DNA of 64,000 bases from Chaetomium olivaceum (GCA_039881045.1 JAYWVB010000013.1:248001-312000); one strand, 5' to 3'. Shown: positions 1 through 10,000, counted from the stretch's first letter. The notes: generated by a model not told the origin, from the letters alone. Numbers and translations are program-made.

Positions 1-585
1 ACAATCTTGGTTCCCTTGCCGACTAGCTCGGCCCACACCCCCTTCGTTTTTCCGTCCATCGAGCCGGCTTTGCATAGCTTCTTCCGACTTCATGTCGTCC
101 CACATAGTGGTGGCAATGATGATGCGCTGGTAGGCCTTCTCGCCAAGGATTTTCTGGAGGAGCGGGTACGTCGTTTCTCAGTACCGCCGACCCGGTTCAT
201 GGTAATGGGGTGGAGCATGATGAGGCCGTCCAGCTGGTACTTTTTCAGATATCCTCTATTGGCCAACCACTTGCCGATGTCTTGGAGAATCTGCACGTCG
301 GACCGGGTGTCGTCATCGAATCCGGGCGTATCTATCAGGACGACCGAGCGGCCGTCTAAGGTAAAACGGACGATCTGGGGATCCTGTGTGCCTGTAGACC
401 GTTGCCGAGTTAGTTAACAGCGGCTAGTGGCAATGGGTTCGCTCACATGGATTCACGCCATGCCCGACCTGCAACATGTTTGGGTCTCCAAGCGCGGCGT
501 TCGCAAATGTCGTCTTGCCGGCGCCGGTCAAACCCATCAAAGCTATCAGAACATCGGATTTTTTTATCTCCTCTTCCTGCGCCAT
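1..585 (-). pseudogene. P-loop GTPase (AIG1/septin-like G domain), 5' part, frameshifted
   Basis: The gene runs leftward off the window edge. The ATG is at 585-583. Exon 1 (585-447) carries a Walker A/G1 motif GLTGAGKTT. A 55-nt intron (446-392) starts GTGAGC and ends CTACAG. Exon 2 gives the G3 motif DTPGFDDD and then the HPITMNRVGG segment, which resembles the G-domain of fungal AIG1-like or septin-like GTPases. Around 165-185 the frame breaks: the continuation (YPLLQKILGEKAYQ, then IIIATTMWDDMK) is in another frame. A second shift around 75-95 is needed to reach KGVWAELVGKG. The function is probably GTP binding; the cellular role is unknown. The intron sits after the first base of the Cys codon in an N-P-C-T context, exactly as in the divergent paralogue at 1245. 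It could be a pseudogene or a gene with assembly indels. Confidence 0.7.
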
Positions 586-905
586 CTCTCTCGATTAGGT
601 TGCCTGATTCGAGCGAATGATATAAAGAGTTGCTGGGAAAGCTTGTATGTATAATCAATGAGTAGTCGTTTGTGAGAGGACTTGCTTAAAGAGAAGGGGA
701 TAAGAGGCTGTGACTTATCCCCATTTTTTGTCTCCTTCCTCGAGTTTGGGATCAAAGAAAATCGACGCAAGCCCAGGTTGGTTAGGTAGCATGTCGCGTT
801 CAGCCAGTCACCAGTATGGTAAGGTACTCTACCTCGGCTCCGGTTGGGCAGCGCCGGGTCGCACCGCCCAACATCAACTCCAGAACCCAGCGCCCAACAT
901 TGAAA

Positions 906-985
906 CGACACGTTAAGATTGAACTAATGCACTAGCCGCGTGAGCCGACACGTTGAAGGTTAAGTCAATGCGCTGGCCGCGACAA
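906..985. repeat. Two tandem degenerate 40-bp units between divergent GTPase genes
   Basis: Copy 1 (906-945) and copy 2 (946-985) both begin CGACACGTT and contain an ATGC.CT.GCCGCG block, so the period is 40 bp with several substitutions. The duplication lies in the 659-bp intergenic region between the two head-to-head GTPase starts. The remainder of that region (586-905, 986-1244) holds no gene I can support. Confidence 0.55.
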
Positions 986-1244
986 GACCAATCAAATTGT
1001 AGGCCCGTGCCCGACCTTTCATCCCTGCCTAACTGATTACAAAATTTATTGTGCATATTCCTGGACCGATGCGTCGATCCGCCTGGAATTCCATCATGGT
1101 CTGGACCGCCAACAACGAATAACTTGGCGAGCATCCGCACCTTCAGTTCTCTTAAGTCTCTCCCTTCCCAGCCCAAACCAGTTCGCTTTTATAACAACCC
1201 TCAACTACACGTCACGTCGCCAAGATCCGACCGCCGTTCCCTTG

Positions 1245-2096
1245 ATGGCGTCCCAGGGTGTGGTCATTTTACTAATTGGTCTTCATGGGGTTGGCAAGTC
1301 TACGTTCACGGCAGCCGCAACAGGTGCGCATATTGAGACTGGGGATGGTATCAATCCCTGTGAGTCTGATAAATCAACCAGGTTAACTTGGTCCATACCT
1401 GGGGACCTGTCTATCATTGTACCCGCTAATTAAGCCTCGAAGGCACGACACGATGCGAGAGATACATCATCGAGCAAACATCCGATGCACCCAAGTTCAC
1501 CATCATTGACACTCCTGGTCTTGGGGATAACAGCACGGTAGAAGAGAATATGGACGTCCTTCGAATGATTGCTCAAGAACTCCGCAACATGGAACAGGAA
1601 AAGGTTGGCGGCGTCATCTTCTTCCACAGCATCGAAGGCGCCCGCCTGACAGCGGTTGACCATACCAACCTCCGGATTCTTACCAAAATATGCGGCAAAA
1701 AGTTCCATCCCCATGTGGCCTTCGTCACAACCAGATGGGATCGCATTGACCCCAGCAAGCGAGAAGCTTGAAACCCGAAACAACGACATTGAGGTTGAGC
1801 GCAAGAAATTATTGCCAGAAGGTCCCCCTATCTTCAAGTTCCTTAACGATGGGAACAGTCATCGACCTGTACTCAAGTACTTTGCGAAGTTGGTTGCAAC
1901 CGGCACTGCGACACCCCCGCTTCAGTTTGTGGAGGAACTGGAAGGATTTTACAATGTGGATGTCGACGAGAACGGCAGTAGAGAGGACGGCGGCAGGGAA
2001 GGCCATAAAAGCTACGCCGAAAAAGGTGGGCGGCTGGAGTTGCTGTACATTTCTATAATAAATTATGTTGGTGCTTATAATATTAATACCACATAG
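1245..2096 (+). pseudogene. P-loop GTPase (AIG1/septin-like G domain), single frameshift
   Basis: The ATG at 1245 opens exon 1 (1245-1359) with the G1 motif GLHGVGKST. The intron is 1360-1442 (GTGAGT donor, CGAAG acceptor, GCTAAT branch). Exon 2 reads NPCTTRCERY, then the G3 motif DTPGLGD and a G4-like TTRWD near 1730-1740. The frame then hits TGA at 1769-1771, but the family-like sequence continues one frame over (KLETRNNDIEVERKKLLPEG and FVEELEGF) to a stop at 2094-2096, so one base is missing near 1765. Intron position and phase match the leftward paralogue at 585-1. It is probably a soluble GTP-binding protein of unknown role. Whether it is a real pseudogene or an assembly indel cannot be told here. 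Confidence 0.7.
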
Positions 2097-3704
2097 CAAG
2101 AACCTCATCCCACTTTGAAGTTCCTCAACTTTCGAGTTAGTACTCCCACTCTAATATACCGGAATTATTATTATACTGTAACGGGCTGTGCCCGAGGTGG
2201 GCCTCGGTAACCCTCGGCCAGCTCACGTACAAGCACGATCCACCGAACCCCTGGATGAAGCTATTCCCAGTTGCCCCACAGCACACCGAACATTCTAGCA
2301 ATGCGCTCGGGCCACCGCACTCGCGATCATAAAGCAGCCACGAGCTGCCAGACTCCCTCATCTTTCCTTTTCTTCTTCAAGCTTAGTGTACTCGTAGAGT
2401 CGTCACCAGCTAGTTGCAATATACTCCTGGGACCATTGCAGATACTATAGTTTTTGATTGACGCCCAGGTTATAATTTGGAGCTATATCGATATTTTCCT
2501 CACCGTTTGAAATACGAGCTATTAAAGGGGGAAAGTCCAAGATCTTTACAACCGCCAAGTAACGTTGATTGCTTAGTAGATACAGATAATAGTGCGGAAG
2601 ACTGCTAAGTTGTCTGGAAGTAGGTAGGGAGAATGTTTCGAGTTTGATCGTCTTCTATAAATAAAGATTCAACCAACTGAGAGAGGCTTTTTCTTAAACC
2701 TTAGTGATAAGTTCAAACAAGGTGGGAAACAGATCATTAAAGAACAGACGGGCCAGCACTTTCTTACCTCTCTTCCCTACCATTCCAGAGTACCGACAAG
2801 GAGAAGGGGGCCTAATTAATACGTTAGAGTCGGGTCTAGCCTATCCTTTATATAACCTCTCTCTCGACTATCAAGCGAAGGCATTCCCTGGTAGTACCTA
2901 GGGTCACCAAGAAAACCTAAGCTCAAAGCCTTCTTAGTTTCAACGAGTACGCCTGGCCAGTGCGGCACTTCAATATTGACAACTACCCGACCCTAGCCGA
3001 TAAGTCGAGCCTTCCCGCACTGCCTAGCCAGAAGCGCCATAGGCAAAAGCGACCAGCGTCGGACACCAGATTACGTCTCGCGAAGCCGCTCATAATGTTA
3101 CAATGTTTACTGGAGTGGAGGCCATAGTTGCAAAAGAGGGTAGTGGTTCTTGGGCGCCAGCCCTACGACATCACAGGGCAGGGCCGATTAGCCGTGGAAG
3201 TGTCGTACTCCCGGCAACGCTACCCGAGACCGGTCGAGCAACTTCCCGCGGGGGTTGCTCAGGGGTCAATCATCTCATCATTACATTGAGGCGACATTGG
3301 ATAGACGATTCTCGGCGCTACCGGGGGCGTTGTTGCCAGTTACAGCGGCTAACGGGGAAACGCACTTTATACGGCAAACCGAATTCCTCTCTGAACATAT
3401 CACGATATTATATACCAAGAGCAAAGCGCTGAAACATGGCTCTTGATTCTTTGCCTAGACCAAGGAAGCACCGCATGGTTGCCAAATCCATATATTTCTC
3501 GTGGTTCTCGGGCAAGTATCATTGTCTAATCCTGTGTACGATGAGCCAAACACTATTGCGCTACTTATAGTACCGCAAGGAAAGGAGCGGTGACAGAATC
3601 GAAGTGATGTCTGACCAGTTTCACCCATCACCTGGTCCCAGCCTCCATCGTCCACCTCCAACTTTGCAAACTATAAAAGAGTCCACCCGTAACAATGTTG
3701 TAGG
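2097..3704. other. No supportable gene; decayed AT-richer intergenic DNA
   Basis: Only short ORFs without start context or recognisable domains are present. Around 2945-3035 two GC-rich blocks form an imperfect inverted repeat (GGCCAGTGCGG versus CCGCACTGCCTAGCC). The texture resembles mutated repeat remnants, but I cannot assign a family. Confidence 0.4.
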
Positions 3705-4019
3705 TTATTGCGAGAGACCTGGGCCTCGAGAGTTGAGTTCCTGTGACAGACCATGAGCCAAAAAGCACGGCACTAAGAGAATCTGGCCACACGATACCTT
3801 AGGTCTTGCAGCAGCATCGCTTTGCCAAAAAGCCGCAATCGGTTTTAGCCATGTGAGAGAACTTGTAAGGCTTGCAGTAGTCTTCGCATTTGCCGCTCCA
3901 GGTCCTGCTGCAGCTGCTTCGGTTCCAGCACGAGGCCCTTCGAGGGCTGGGTCCTGGACGTCGGAAGGGGCGGCCATAACGCTAGCCAATGTGGCGGCGA
4001 GGAAGCAGCTGATCTTCAT
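3705..4019 (-). CDS. Small secreted protein candidate, Ala-rich, 104 aa
   Basis: This single-exon ORF begins with a clear signal peptide: MKIS, a hydrophobic core (CFLAATLASVMAA), then APSDV. Cleavage is expected around residues 17-18. The mature part is Ala/Pro/Gly-rich with few cysteines and no domain I recognise. The start has good fungal context (CCCAACATGA), and a TATA box lies 109 bp upstream on the same strand. An undetected intron near the C-terminus is possible, since the last 30 residues look less protein-like. It would act outside the cell if expressed. No function is claimed. Confidence 0.55.
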   Translation of the reverse strand: MKISCFLAATLASVMAAPSDVQDPALEGPRAGTEAAAAGPGAANAKTTASLTSSLTWLKPIAAFWQSDAAARPKVSCGQILLVPCFLAHGLSQELNSRGPGLSQ

Positions 4020-4127
4020 GTTGGGAGTTTGAAAAAGAAAGTTGGTATGGGCTTGAAAGTTGTTTATGCTGCGTGTCTTGTCCGAGCTGTTGATTTCTTC
4101 GTCATTGGACCTCTGGGAAGATGGCGA

Positions 4128-4135
4128 TATTTATA
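4128..4135 (-). promoter_or_regulatory. TATA box of the small secreted-protein gene
   Basis: The minus strand reads TATAAATA, 109 bp upstream of the ATG at 4019, a typical distance for fungal TATA promoters. A C/T-rich leader leads into the ATG. Confidence 0.5.
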
Positions 4136-5190
4136 CTCGTAGGGGCAATCCGTCCGCATGCTTAACGTTGGCGTTCGACATTAAGGGATTTATTTTTGGG
4201 TTCTACATTATTGGGGTAAGCCATGCAATTCTGTCTCGTAACTTGCTGGTCATGCCCGTCTTACTGTCCCACACGTCGTTGGACACTGGGTCTGCTTCCT
4301 CCATTAAATTGCTTACTTGAGTCTCCCGCAGCTGAATTGTTCCGAATGACTGAGCTGAAGATTCAATAGGCGAGGTACAGCCAATCAAACTTCCCGCTCA
4401 GCGGTGCAATTAATTATAATTCCAGGAAAGGTCCGATACCCAGACTCGGCGCCTAGGCGTGTAACCAGTTCAGGCACCCTCTAGCCAAAGAAAAGCCGAA
4501 CATCAAACGAAAATAAGTCAGTATCAAGGAAAGTAAAAAAAAAAAAAAAATGTAAGTAAACTAAAAAAAGATATTCTCCAGACTTCCGAAAAAACGTTTG
4601 TTTCGTTTCTCCTACTCCAGCTTCTGCACTTGGAGTCTGGCTTTATCTGCCCGTGCGGGACCAGGTGCCGATAGGGTATGCACGACGACAAATGAGAATA
4701 GGCTTTCGCACACGTAAAAAGCCGCTGACAGACGCGGCACCGGTGTGACTAGTTCGGGTGATGTTGCAATCTGTAGTTACACTGACAACATCCTTCCACC
4801 CATGCACTCGCTAACCACCAGCCTCACTGGATTCAGGACCACCGTAAGTTCTCCACGAGCACTAAGGAATCATACGATCTAGACGGGCATACACACACCG
4901 TATTACGCCGAGGCAACGGCGAAGGAGTCTCCCGCAATAATGCCATGTCATTACCTACCTATGTTACTAACTTAAGCCTCGAAGCTTATGTACAAAAAGT
5001 TCTCCGTCGTGCTCATTTCTCCTGTCTGTGTTGTCTCGTAGTGTTAAGAGAAAAGTCATCCTACACCTCTATCGTCGGCTTCCGGCGGAAGTTTCCGTCT
5101 AATTGCACCTAAATATATTACGCAATACAAAGTCTTACGGGGTGAACAGCGTCACATTCTTGTCTACGTGCCACCCTCTTCAATAACTAA
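4136..5190. other. Intergenic, no gene seen
   Basis: Contains an A-tract at about 4533-4550 and scattered AT-rich sequence. No ORF here has a domain or start context worth reporting. It ends at the TA target site of the transposon. Confidence 0.5.
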
Positions 5191-5192
5191 TA

Positions 5193-5234
5193 ACGTATAT
5201 TATCAGCGAATGACCCATATCAGCGAATGACCCA
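5193..5234 (+). repeat. Left TIR (42 bp) of transposon 1
   Basis: It consists of an 8-nt cap ACGTATAT followed by two perfect tandem 17-nt units (TATCAGCGAATGACCCA). It is a perfect inverted match to 7012-7053; the next base inward differs. The doubled unit is the likely transposase binding site. Confidence 0.95.
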
Positions 5235-5290
5235 CTTTCCACGCGACGCGACACTTTTGCACCCAACATCAATTTCCTCAACCATCTAAG

Positions 5291-6964
5291 ATGCCACCTA
5301 CGTTAAAAGAAGACCGGATGGTCTTGGCACTTCAAGCTCTTCAAAACGACAAGAATCTGACCGAACGAACCGCGGCTAAGATATATGGCGTCGACCGTAG
5401 AACCTTAGGCCGTCGTCGCACCGGCCAGCCTGCACGACGCGATATGCCAGCCAACTCACGGAAGCTGACAGATCTGGAAGAGCGTACAATAGTTCAATAC
5501 ATCCTTGAACTAGATGCGCGTGCATTTCCACTTAGACTGTGTGGTGTGGAAGATATGGCCAACCATCTACTACGTACGCGTGGCGCGCCCCCTGTCGGCA
5601 AGCTCTGGGCACATCGGTTCGTTAAACGCCAGCCACGGCTCCGTACACGTCGTACACGTAGATACGACTACCAGAGGGCCAAGTGCGAAGATCCAAAGGT
5701 TATTGGCGATTGGTTTACGCTTGTGCGGAATGTGAAGGCCAAGTACGGTATCCTCAACGACGATGTCTATAACTTCGACGAGACTGGGTTTATAATGGGC
5801 ATGATCTTCCCCGGTATGGTAGTCACGACCTCAGATGGCCGTGGTAAGGCAAAGCTGGCCCAGCCTGGTAATCGCGAATGGGCGACTGTGATCCAGGGGG
5901 TCAACGCCCTTGGCTGGGCCATCCCTCCATTCATCATCCTGGCCGCGCAATACCACCTCGCCAACTGGTACAGCGAGTGCAATCTACCACTCGACTGGCG
6001 CATCGCAACTACCGACAATGGCTGGACTACCAATGCAGTTGGCCTTGACTGGATCAAGCACTTTGACTACCATACGGCGCCCCGGACAAAGGGTATATAC
6101 CGGTTGTTGATCCTCGACGGCCACGAAAGCCACCACTCCACCGAGTTCGAGCTCTACTGCCGGGACAACAAGATCATCACACTCTGCATGCCTGCACACT
6201 CCTCCCACAAGTGTCAGCCACTTGATGTTGGCTGCTTCGGGCCACTGAAGCAGGCCTACGGTCGCTATGTTGAGGAGCTAATGCGGGCGCATATCAACCA
6301 CATCAGCAAGCTCGAGTTCCTTTGCGCCTTTCGCGAAGCCTTCTTTGCTTCCATGACAGAGAGGAATATTCAGGGTGGCTTTGCAGGAGCTGGCATTGTA
6401 CCGTTCGATCCAGAGAGGGTGCTTTCTAAGCTGGATGTCAAGCTTCATACACCAACACCCCCAAACTCCCGACCTGGCACTGCACAATTTTGGGTCTCTA
6501 AGACCCCACACAACCCCCAGGAAGCTAGCGCACAGTCAAACCTTATCAAGACTCACATCGCTAGCCATCAAAACAGCTCCCCAGCTTCAATGTTGGCTGC
6601 TGTTGACCAGCTTACCAAAGGTACAACGGCTGTAATGCACCAGGTGGCTCTCCTTCAGTCAGAGGTCTCTACGCTCCGCAAGGCCAACGAGGCACTGAGC
6701 AAGCGACGGAGGGCCAAAAAAACACGTGTGCAGCTTGGAGGGTCACTTAATGTACAGGATGCACAGGATCTACTGGACCAGAAGGCTGTGGGTGAGAAGG
6801 TAGTGCAGGACATACAGCCGGATGGTCCTGGTGCAGGGGGGTGCAGTGCGAAGGTTCGGTGCTGTAGTACGTGCCGCAAGCCTGGCCATAATGCCCGCAC
6901 TTGCCAGGAGGGTGCAGAAGCCACTGATACAGCTGTTTCTGATGTAATTGTAGTTATTTCCTAG
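5291..6964 (+). CDS. Pogo/Fot-family DDE transposase with C-terminal zinc knuckle
   Basis: A 557-aa single-exon protein that would cut and paste its own element. N-terminal residues about 10-45 form a Psq-like helix-turn-helix (KIYGVDRRTLGRRR). A CENPB-type DNA-binding region follows (about 60-125), then a DDE_1 catalytic core with Asp163 (YNFDETGF), Asp276 (LILDGHESHHS) and Asp312 (QPLDVGCFGPLK). The region around 445-480 looks coiled-coil followed by a basic patch (SKRRRAKKTR). The C-terminus carries a CCHC knuckle, Cys525-Cys528-His533-Cys538 (CX2CX4HX4C). The frame is intact and all catalytic residues are present, so it may be active. It aligns without visible gaps from residue 1 to about 540 with the transposase at 43780, and more than half of the residues in the catalytic stretch examined (151-200) are identical. 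Confidence 0.93.
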   Translation: MPPTLKEDRMVLALQALQNDKNLTERTAAKIYGVDRRTLGRRRTGQPARRDMPANSRKLTDLEERTIVQYILELDARAFPLRLCGVEDMANHLLRTRGAPPVGKLWAHRFVKRQPRLRTRRTRRYDYQRAKCEDPKVIGDWFTLVRNVKAKYGILNDDVYNFDETGFIMGMIFPGMVVTTSDGRGKAKLAQPGNREWATVIQGVNALGWAIPPFIILAAQYHLANWYSECNLPLDWRIATTDNGWTTNAVGLDWIKHFDYHTAPRTKGIYRLLILDGHESHHSTEFELYCRDNKIITLCMPAHSSHKCQPLDVGCFGPLKQAYGRYVEELMRAHINHISKLEFLCAFREAFFASMTERNIQGGFAGAGIVPFDPERVLSKLDVKLHTPTPPNSRPGTAQFWVSKTPHNPQEASAQSNLIKTHIASHQNSSPASMLAAVDQLTKGTTAVMHQVALLQSEVSTLRKANEALSKRRRAKKTRVQLGGSLNVQDAQDLLDQKAVGEKVVQDIQPDGPGAGGCSAKVRCCSTCRKPGHNARTCQEGAEATDTAVSDVIVVIS

Positions 6965-7011
6965 TGTTGTTGTAATATTTCTAGTGATAGTTAATGTAGT
7001 GCTGTGGGGGC

Positions 7012-7053
7012 TGGGTCATTCGCTGATATGGGTCATTCGCTGATAATATACGT
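7012..7053 (-). repeat. Right TIR (42 bp) of transposon 1
   Basis: Perfect inverted copy of the left end, including both 17-nt units. It is followed directly by the TA target-site copy. Confidence 0.95.
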
Positions 7054-7439
7054 TAATCCCGTCTTACTGTATGTCAATATGTACACTGAGCTGAGCCCGG
7101 TCCGTAGGTCCGGTACCCCGACCCGCGCTCCAACAACCTTTAACACGGCCCGCACTCGTTTCCCCCCTGCTTCGCCCGAGTGGAAGCGGCGAGTGCTCAC
7201 CCCGGTAGCCCGGCTCGCCCCCATTATGGAGTCATGCGCGCGCAAGAGTGCGATATTCCCACGACTCGTTGGTCGGTCCCATACCTCCACGCGGGGTGAA
7301 TAATGAATAACCAGCCAACCAAACCAAACACTGTTCGTTGGCCCTTCAAAATTAGGGTTTCGTCCGACTATTAGCTCCCGACGAGTATAGCCCATATGAT
7401 TCTTTCAGCCCTTGGTCCCAGATAAAGTCCTAGAAAAGG

Positions 7440-8187
7440 TTGCTAATGAGTTGGAAAGCAATATGGATGGACAAATATATCCCCAAGTATAAAGGTGCAG
7501 AATGGCAGTTTGGGCATCTCAGAGCCCGTTGGTTTGTGCGATGTCTCGAGGTACTACACAAGTTGGAACCGGAGCTCTGGCATGCTTGGAAGTACCTTAA
7601 CTATAATGCACAGCATCTACCAAAACGGCCTAATGTACTAACATGCTACCGCAAGCCTCGGCCCACCATCAATCCGCGAAGGAACAGGGCTGGATCTTCC
7701 CTTCCACATCTTTGGGTACAACTGCCCGTAGATTGACCGCGAGTACCAACCGGAATCCGCCTACTTCCCCGTCGACAGTCAATACCCCACGTCGCCTGCC
7801 TAGGTAGTCATCGACTCGATGAAGGCCTCAACCACCGGCGACCAAGTTCTCCGGAGCGACGTAGACTAGTCTATGCCATTGCCATGGTGTTGTGGCGGCT
7901 CAGCGAGGGCCACCACACTAACCAGCACACCAAGCCAGTACGCCCCCTCGACGCCCCACCATCCTTACCACCACCCTAATAAAACCCCTCAGGTCATCCT
8001 CTACACCCTCGAGCGCGACCAGCACGCACGCATCACGCAAGCCCACTTCGACGGCAAGCGCCAGAAGCTGGTTCTGCGCCAGTCGCGCCACCTGGATCTG
8101 CGCGGGCCCGAGCCCACGGACGACGCCTTTCTGTTGTTGCGCTGGATTGCATCCCGCCCGGCTGGGGTCACTGAGTATTCCGGATGA
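7440..8187 (+). pseudogene. Decayed protein-coding gene with three in-frame TAG stops
   Basis: Frame 3 opens near 7440 (HLRARWFVRCLEVL, HAWKYLNYN). The sequence then continues in frame 1 from about 7680 (FHIFGYNCP, DREYQPESAYFPV), where TAG codons at 7729-7731, 7801-7803 and 7867-7869 interrupt it. After a probable intron ending near 7992 (CTAAT branch, CCTCAG), the same frame gives VILYTLERDQHARI and LLLRWIASRPAG and stops at 8187. Composition and length look like a former real gene, but I do not recognise the family. Each TAG is one C-to-T change (CpA to TpA) from CAG, which is the RIP signature, though other explanations exist. Confidence 0.5.
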
Positions 8188-8818
8188 GGAGGAGGAGGAG
8201 CAGGAGGAGGATGAGGAAGGGGATGGGAGGGGGCCGGGGGTCGGGCCGAGGTTGTTGTTGGGATGTGTTTGATCTTCCTTTGTTTTGTGTTTTTGGTGTG
8301 TTGGTGTGGTTGCGGTTCAGTGGTTTGGCGGTGTCTTGGGCTGGGTTTGTAGTTCAAGATGGACGGGTTCGGGAGGGGTTGGATGGTAATGTGTTTGGAT
8401 GTCCTTTCAACTGGGGTTAACGACGTGCCGGTATGCGGTCACGACATGCAGTCACTCAGGATTTTAAATAGGAATGGACAAGGAGCTGGCGTGAGAGAGA
8501 AAAATACGTCTTGGTCTACATATATTGGCGGTGTTGAACGGCTCAATCCATCCACTGGGCGGATGCTGATTTCGAATCGCTGGCTGATAACATAAACGGG
8601 TTGGATCAACGTTGCTGCTAATGGATATGATCATGAAGAGAATGGACTCTGGGATATTGGTACGCAAAAGCCGCGAAGATTTTCTAGACTGCTCCCCCCC
8701 AAAAAAAGAACTACATGTGTCTAATTAATCCTACTAGTATCCAGCACCCGGGACCAGTACCTGTAGTGGTGAGTACAAACCCGGTTGCTACATGTCCTCA
8801 CAGCTTGAATCAAAATCG
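8188..8818. other. Intergenic, no gene seen
   Basis: A purine-rich GGA repeat tract (about 8185-8215) is followed by G/T-rich DNA. No supported ORF. It lies downstream of the leftward APH-like gene. Confidence 0.45.
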
Positions 8819-10000
8819 TTAAATCCAGCCCAGCTCTTTGAGAACTTCCAGCTCAAGATTGTCGTTGTCCTCCTTCGTGAAGGCCGGGAGCTGACCGGCA
8901 CCGTCCTCTCGGACCCAGCCCTGCCGCACGTCCGACGAGATCTTGAGCCGCTCGCGCTTGATCCACCTTGCCCGAACTTGAACCCCCACGTTCCTCCCTC
9001 TCGTTGACTCCTGGGAGTCTTCAATGATCCGCAACGTCTTGATCAGCTTCTCGTGGCTCTCCCCTTTGGGAATTAACTTGGCAGTGTGCTCTTTGTACAG
9101 TGAGTACCAGCTGAACCACTGGTTGGCCGAGCCAACCTGCGTATCTTTAAATCCAGATTCGTAGGCAAAAGGAAAGAAGCCCGCCACCTCCCAGTCAATG
9201 ATCGCAGCTAGATCGTACTTGCCGTTGTCACCAACTTGCCTGACGAGAATGTTGCGGGGCTCTAGGTCATTGTGACAAAACACGATATGGCTCATGAGAT
9301 TGCCGAGGTCGGACTGGCTGAGTTCGATGCTGCCAATCTCGTCGACGGCTGATCGTACAACAATCCCGTTGTCTGTGTCGAGGATCTCGCACGCCTTCAA
9401 CTTGACCGTCCTCTCGTCAAGGCCAGCTTCTAAGAATTGCTTGATGTCGGAATGAAAACCAGTGTTCCGGTTGCCGAGAGAGGCCTTGCTCAATAGTTGA
9501 GACTCTAGGGCTGTTTTGCCATACCGCTGGATGATCTGGCGGACCTCAGGGTTTTGGATCGAAACCTTCTGAAGCTCCCCCATGGCAACGACTATGTCTT
9601 CCATTAAAGACTGCTGGTTGCCTTGATCAAGCCTCACCCAGACGTCATCGAGAACGGTAGTGCCGACCAAGAATGGTGTGATCGAGTAGTCCACCTGTCT
9701 GCCATTTGCGTTGGTGGCGGACCCCACGGCCAGGGTTGCGGGCACAAGATGGGGAATCTGGAGACGCGCCAATTGTTGTAACTCAACTGTGGTCGCAAGA
9801 TGGCTTCCCGAGGTTTGTAGCCTAATGATGAGGTCTCGAGGAAAGCCCGGTCGTGGTTCGGTAGTAAGCAAGAGTCGGAACGTGCAAGTTTCAAAGGTGT
9901 TGGAAATGACGGTGCAGAAATCGGTTGTGATGTCGGGGATGTCGGGGAAGATATCGGAGAGAATCCGTTGATCGGGCAAAAGTTCCCTAGAGTCGACCAT
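8819..10000 (-). CDS. Aminoglycoside phosphotransferase (APH)-fold kinase-like protein, 393 aa
   Basis: Single exon. I chose the ATG at 10000-9998 (MVDSRELLPD); the frame is open further upstream to 10258 but that part looks untranslated. The protein has the APH/choline-kinase layout: a Brenner motif HNDLEPRN with catalytic Asp245 and Asn250 (about residues 243-250), and the metal-binding DWE at 269-271. An N-terminal lobe spans roughly 25-110. Fungal members are usually orphan small-molecule kinases rather than antibiotic-resistance enzymes, and the substrate is unknown. Location is probably cytosolic. Neighbours are unrelated. The catalytic residues are intact, so activity is plausible. Confidence 0.82.
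   Translation of the reverse strand: MVDSRELLPDQRILSDIFPDIPDITTDFCTVISNTFETCTFRLLLTTEPRPGFPRDLIIRLQTSGSHLATTVELQQLARLQIPHLVPATLAVGSATNANGRQVDYSITPFLVGTTVLDDVWVRLDQGNQQSLMEDIVVAMGELQKVSIQNPEVRQIIQRYGKTALESQLLSKASLGNRNTGFHSDIKQFLEAGLDERTVKLKACEILDTDNGIVVRSAVDEIGSIELSQSDLGNLMSHIVFCHNDLEPRNILVRQVGDNGKYDLAAIIDWEVAGFFPFAYESGFKDTQVGSANQWFSWYSLYKEHTAKLIPKGESHEKLIKTLRIIEDSQESTRGRNVGVQVRARWIKRERLKISSDVRQGWVREDGAGQLPAFTKEDNDNLELEVLKELGWI

Larger units (their letters stand above)
5193..7053 (+). mobile_element. Intact pogo/Fot-like Tc1-mariner superfamily DNA transposon, 1861 bp
   Basis: The element is bounded by perfect 42-bp terminal inverted repeats and flanked by TA (5191-5192 and 7054-7055), the target duplication of the Tc1/mariner superfamily. 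One uninterrupted transposase gene fills it, with 98 nt before the ATG and 89 nt after the stop. Perfect TIRs, an intact frame and no C-to-T decay suggest recent insertion. A second element of exactly the same length lies at 43682-45542. Confidence 0.93.

Noticed and set aside
8819..10000. Antibiotic-resistance gene
   Set aside because: The APH fold is common in fungal proteins of unknown substrate; nothing here indicates aminoglycoside specificity or recent transfer.
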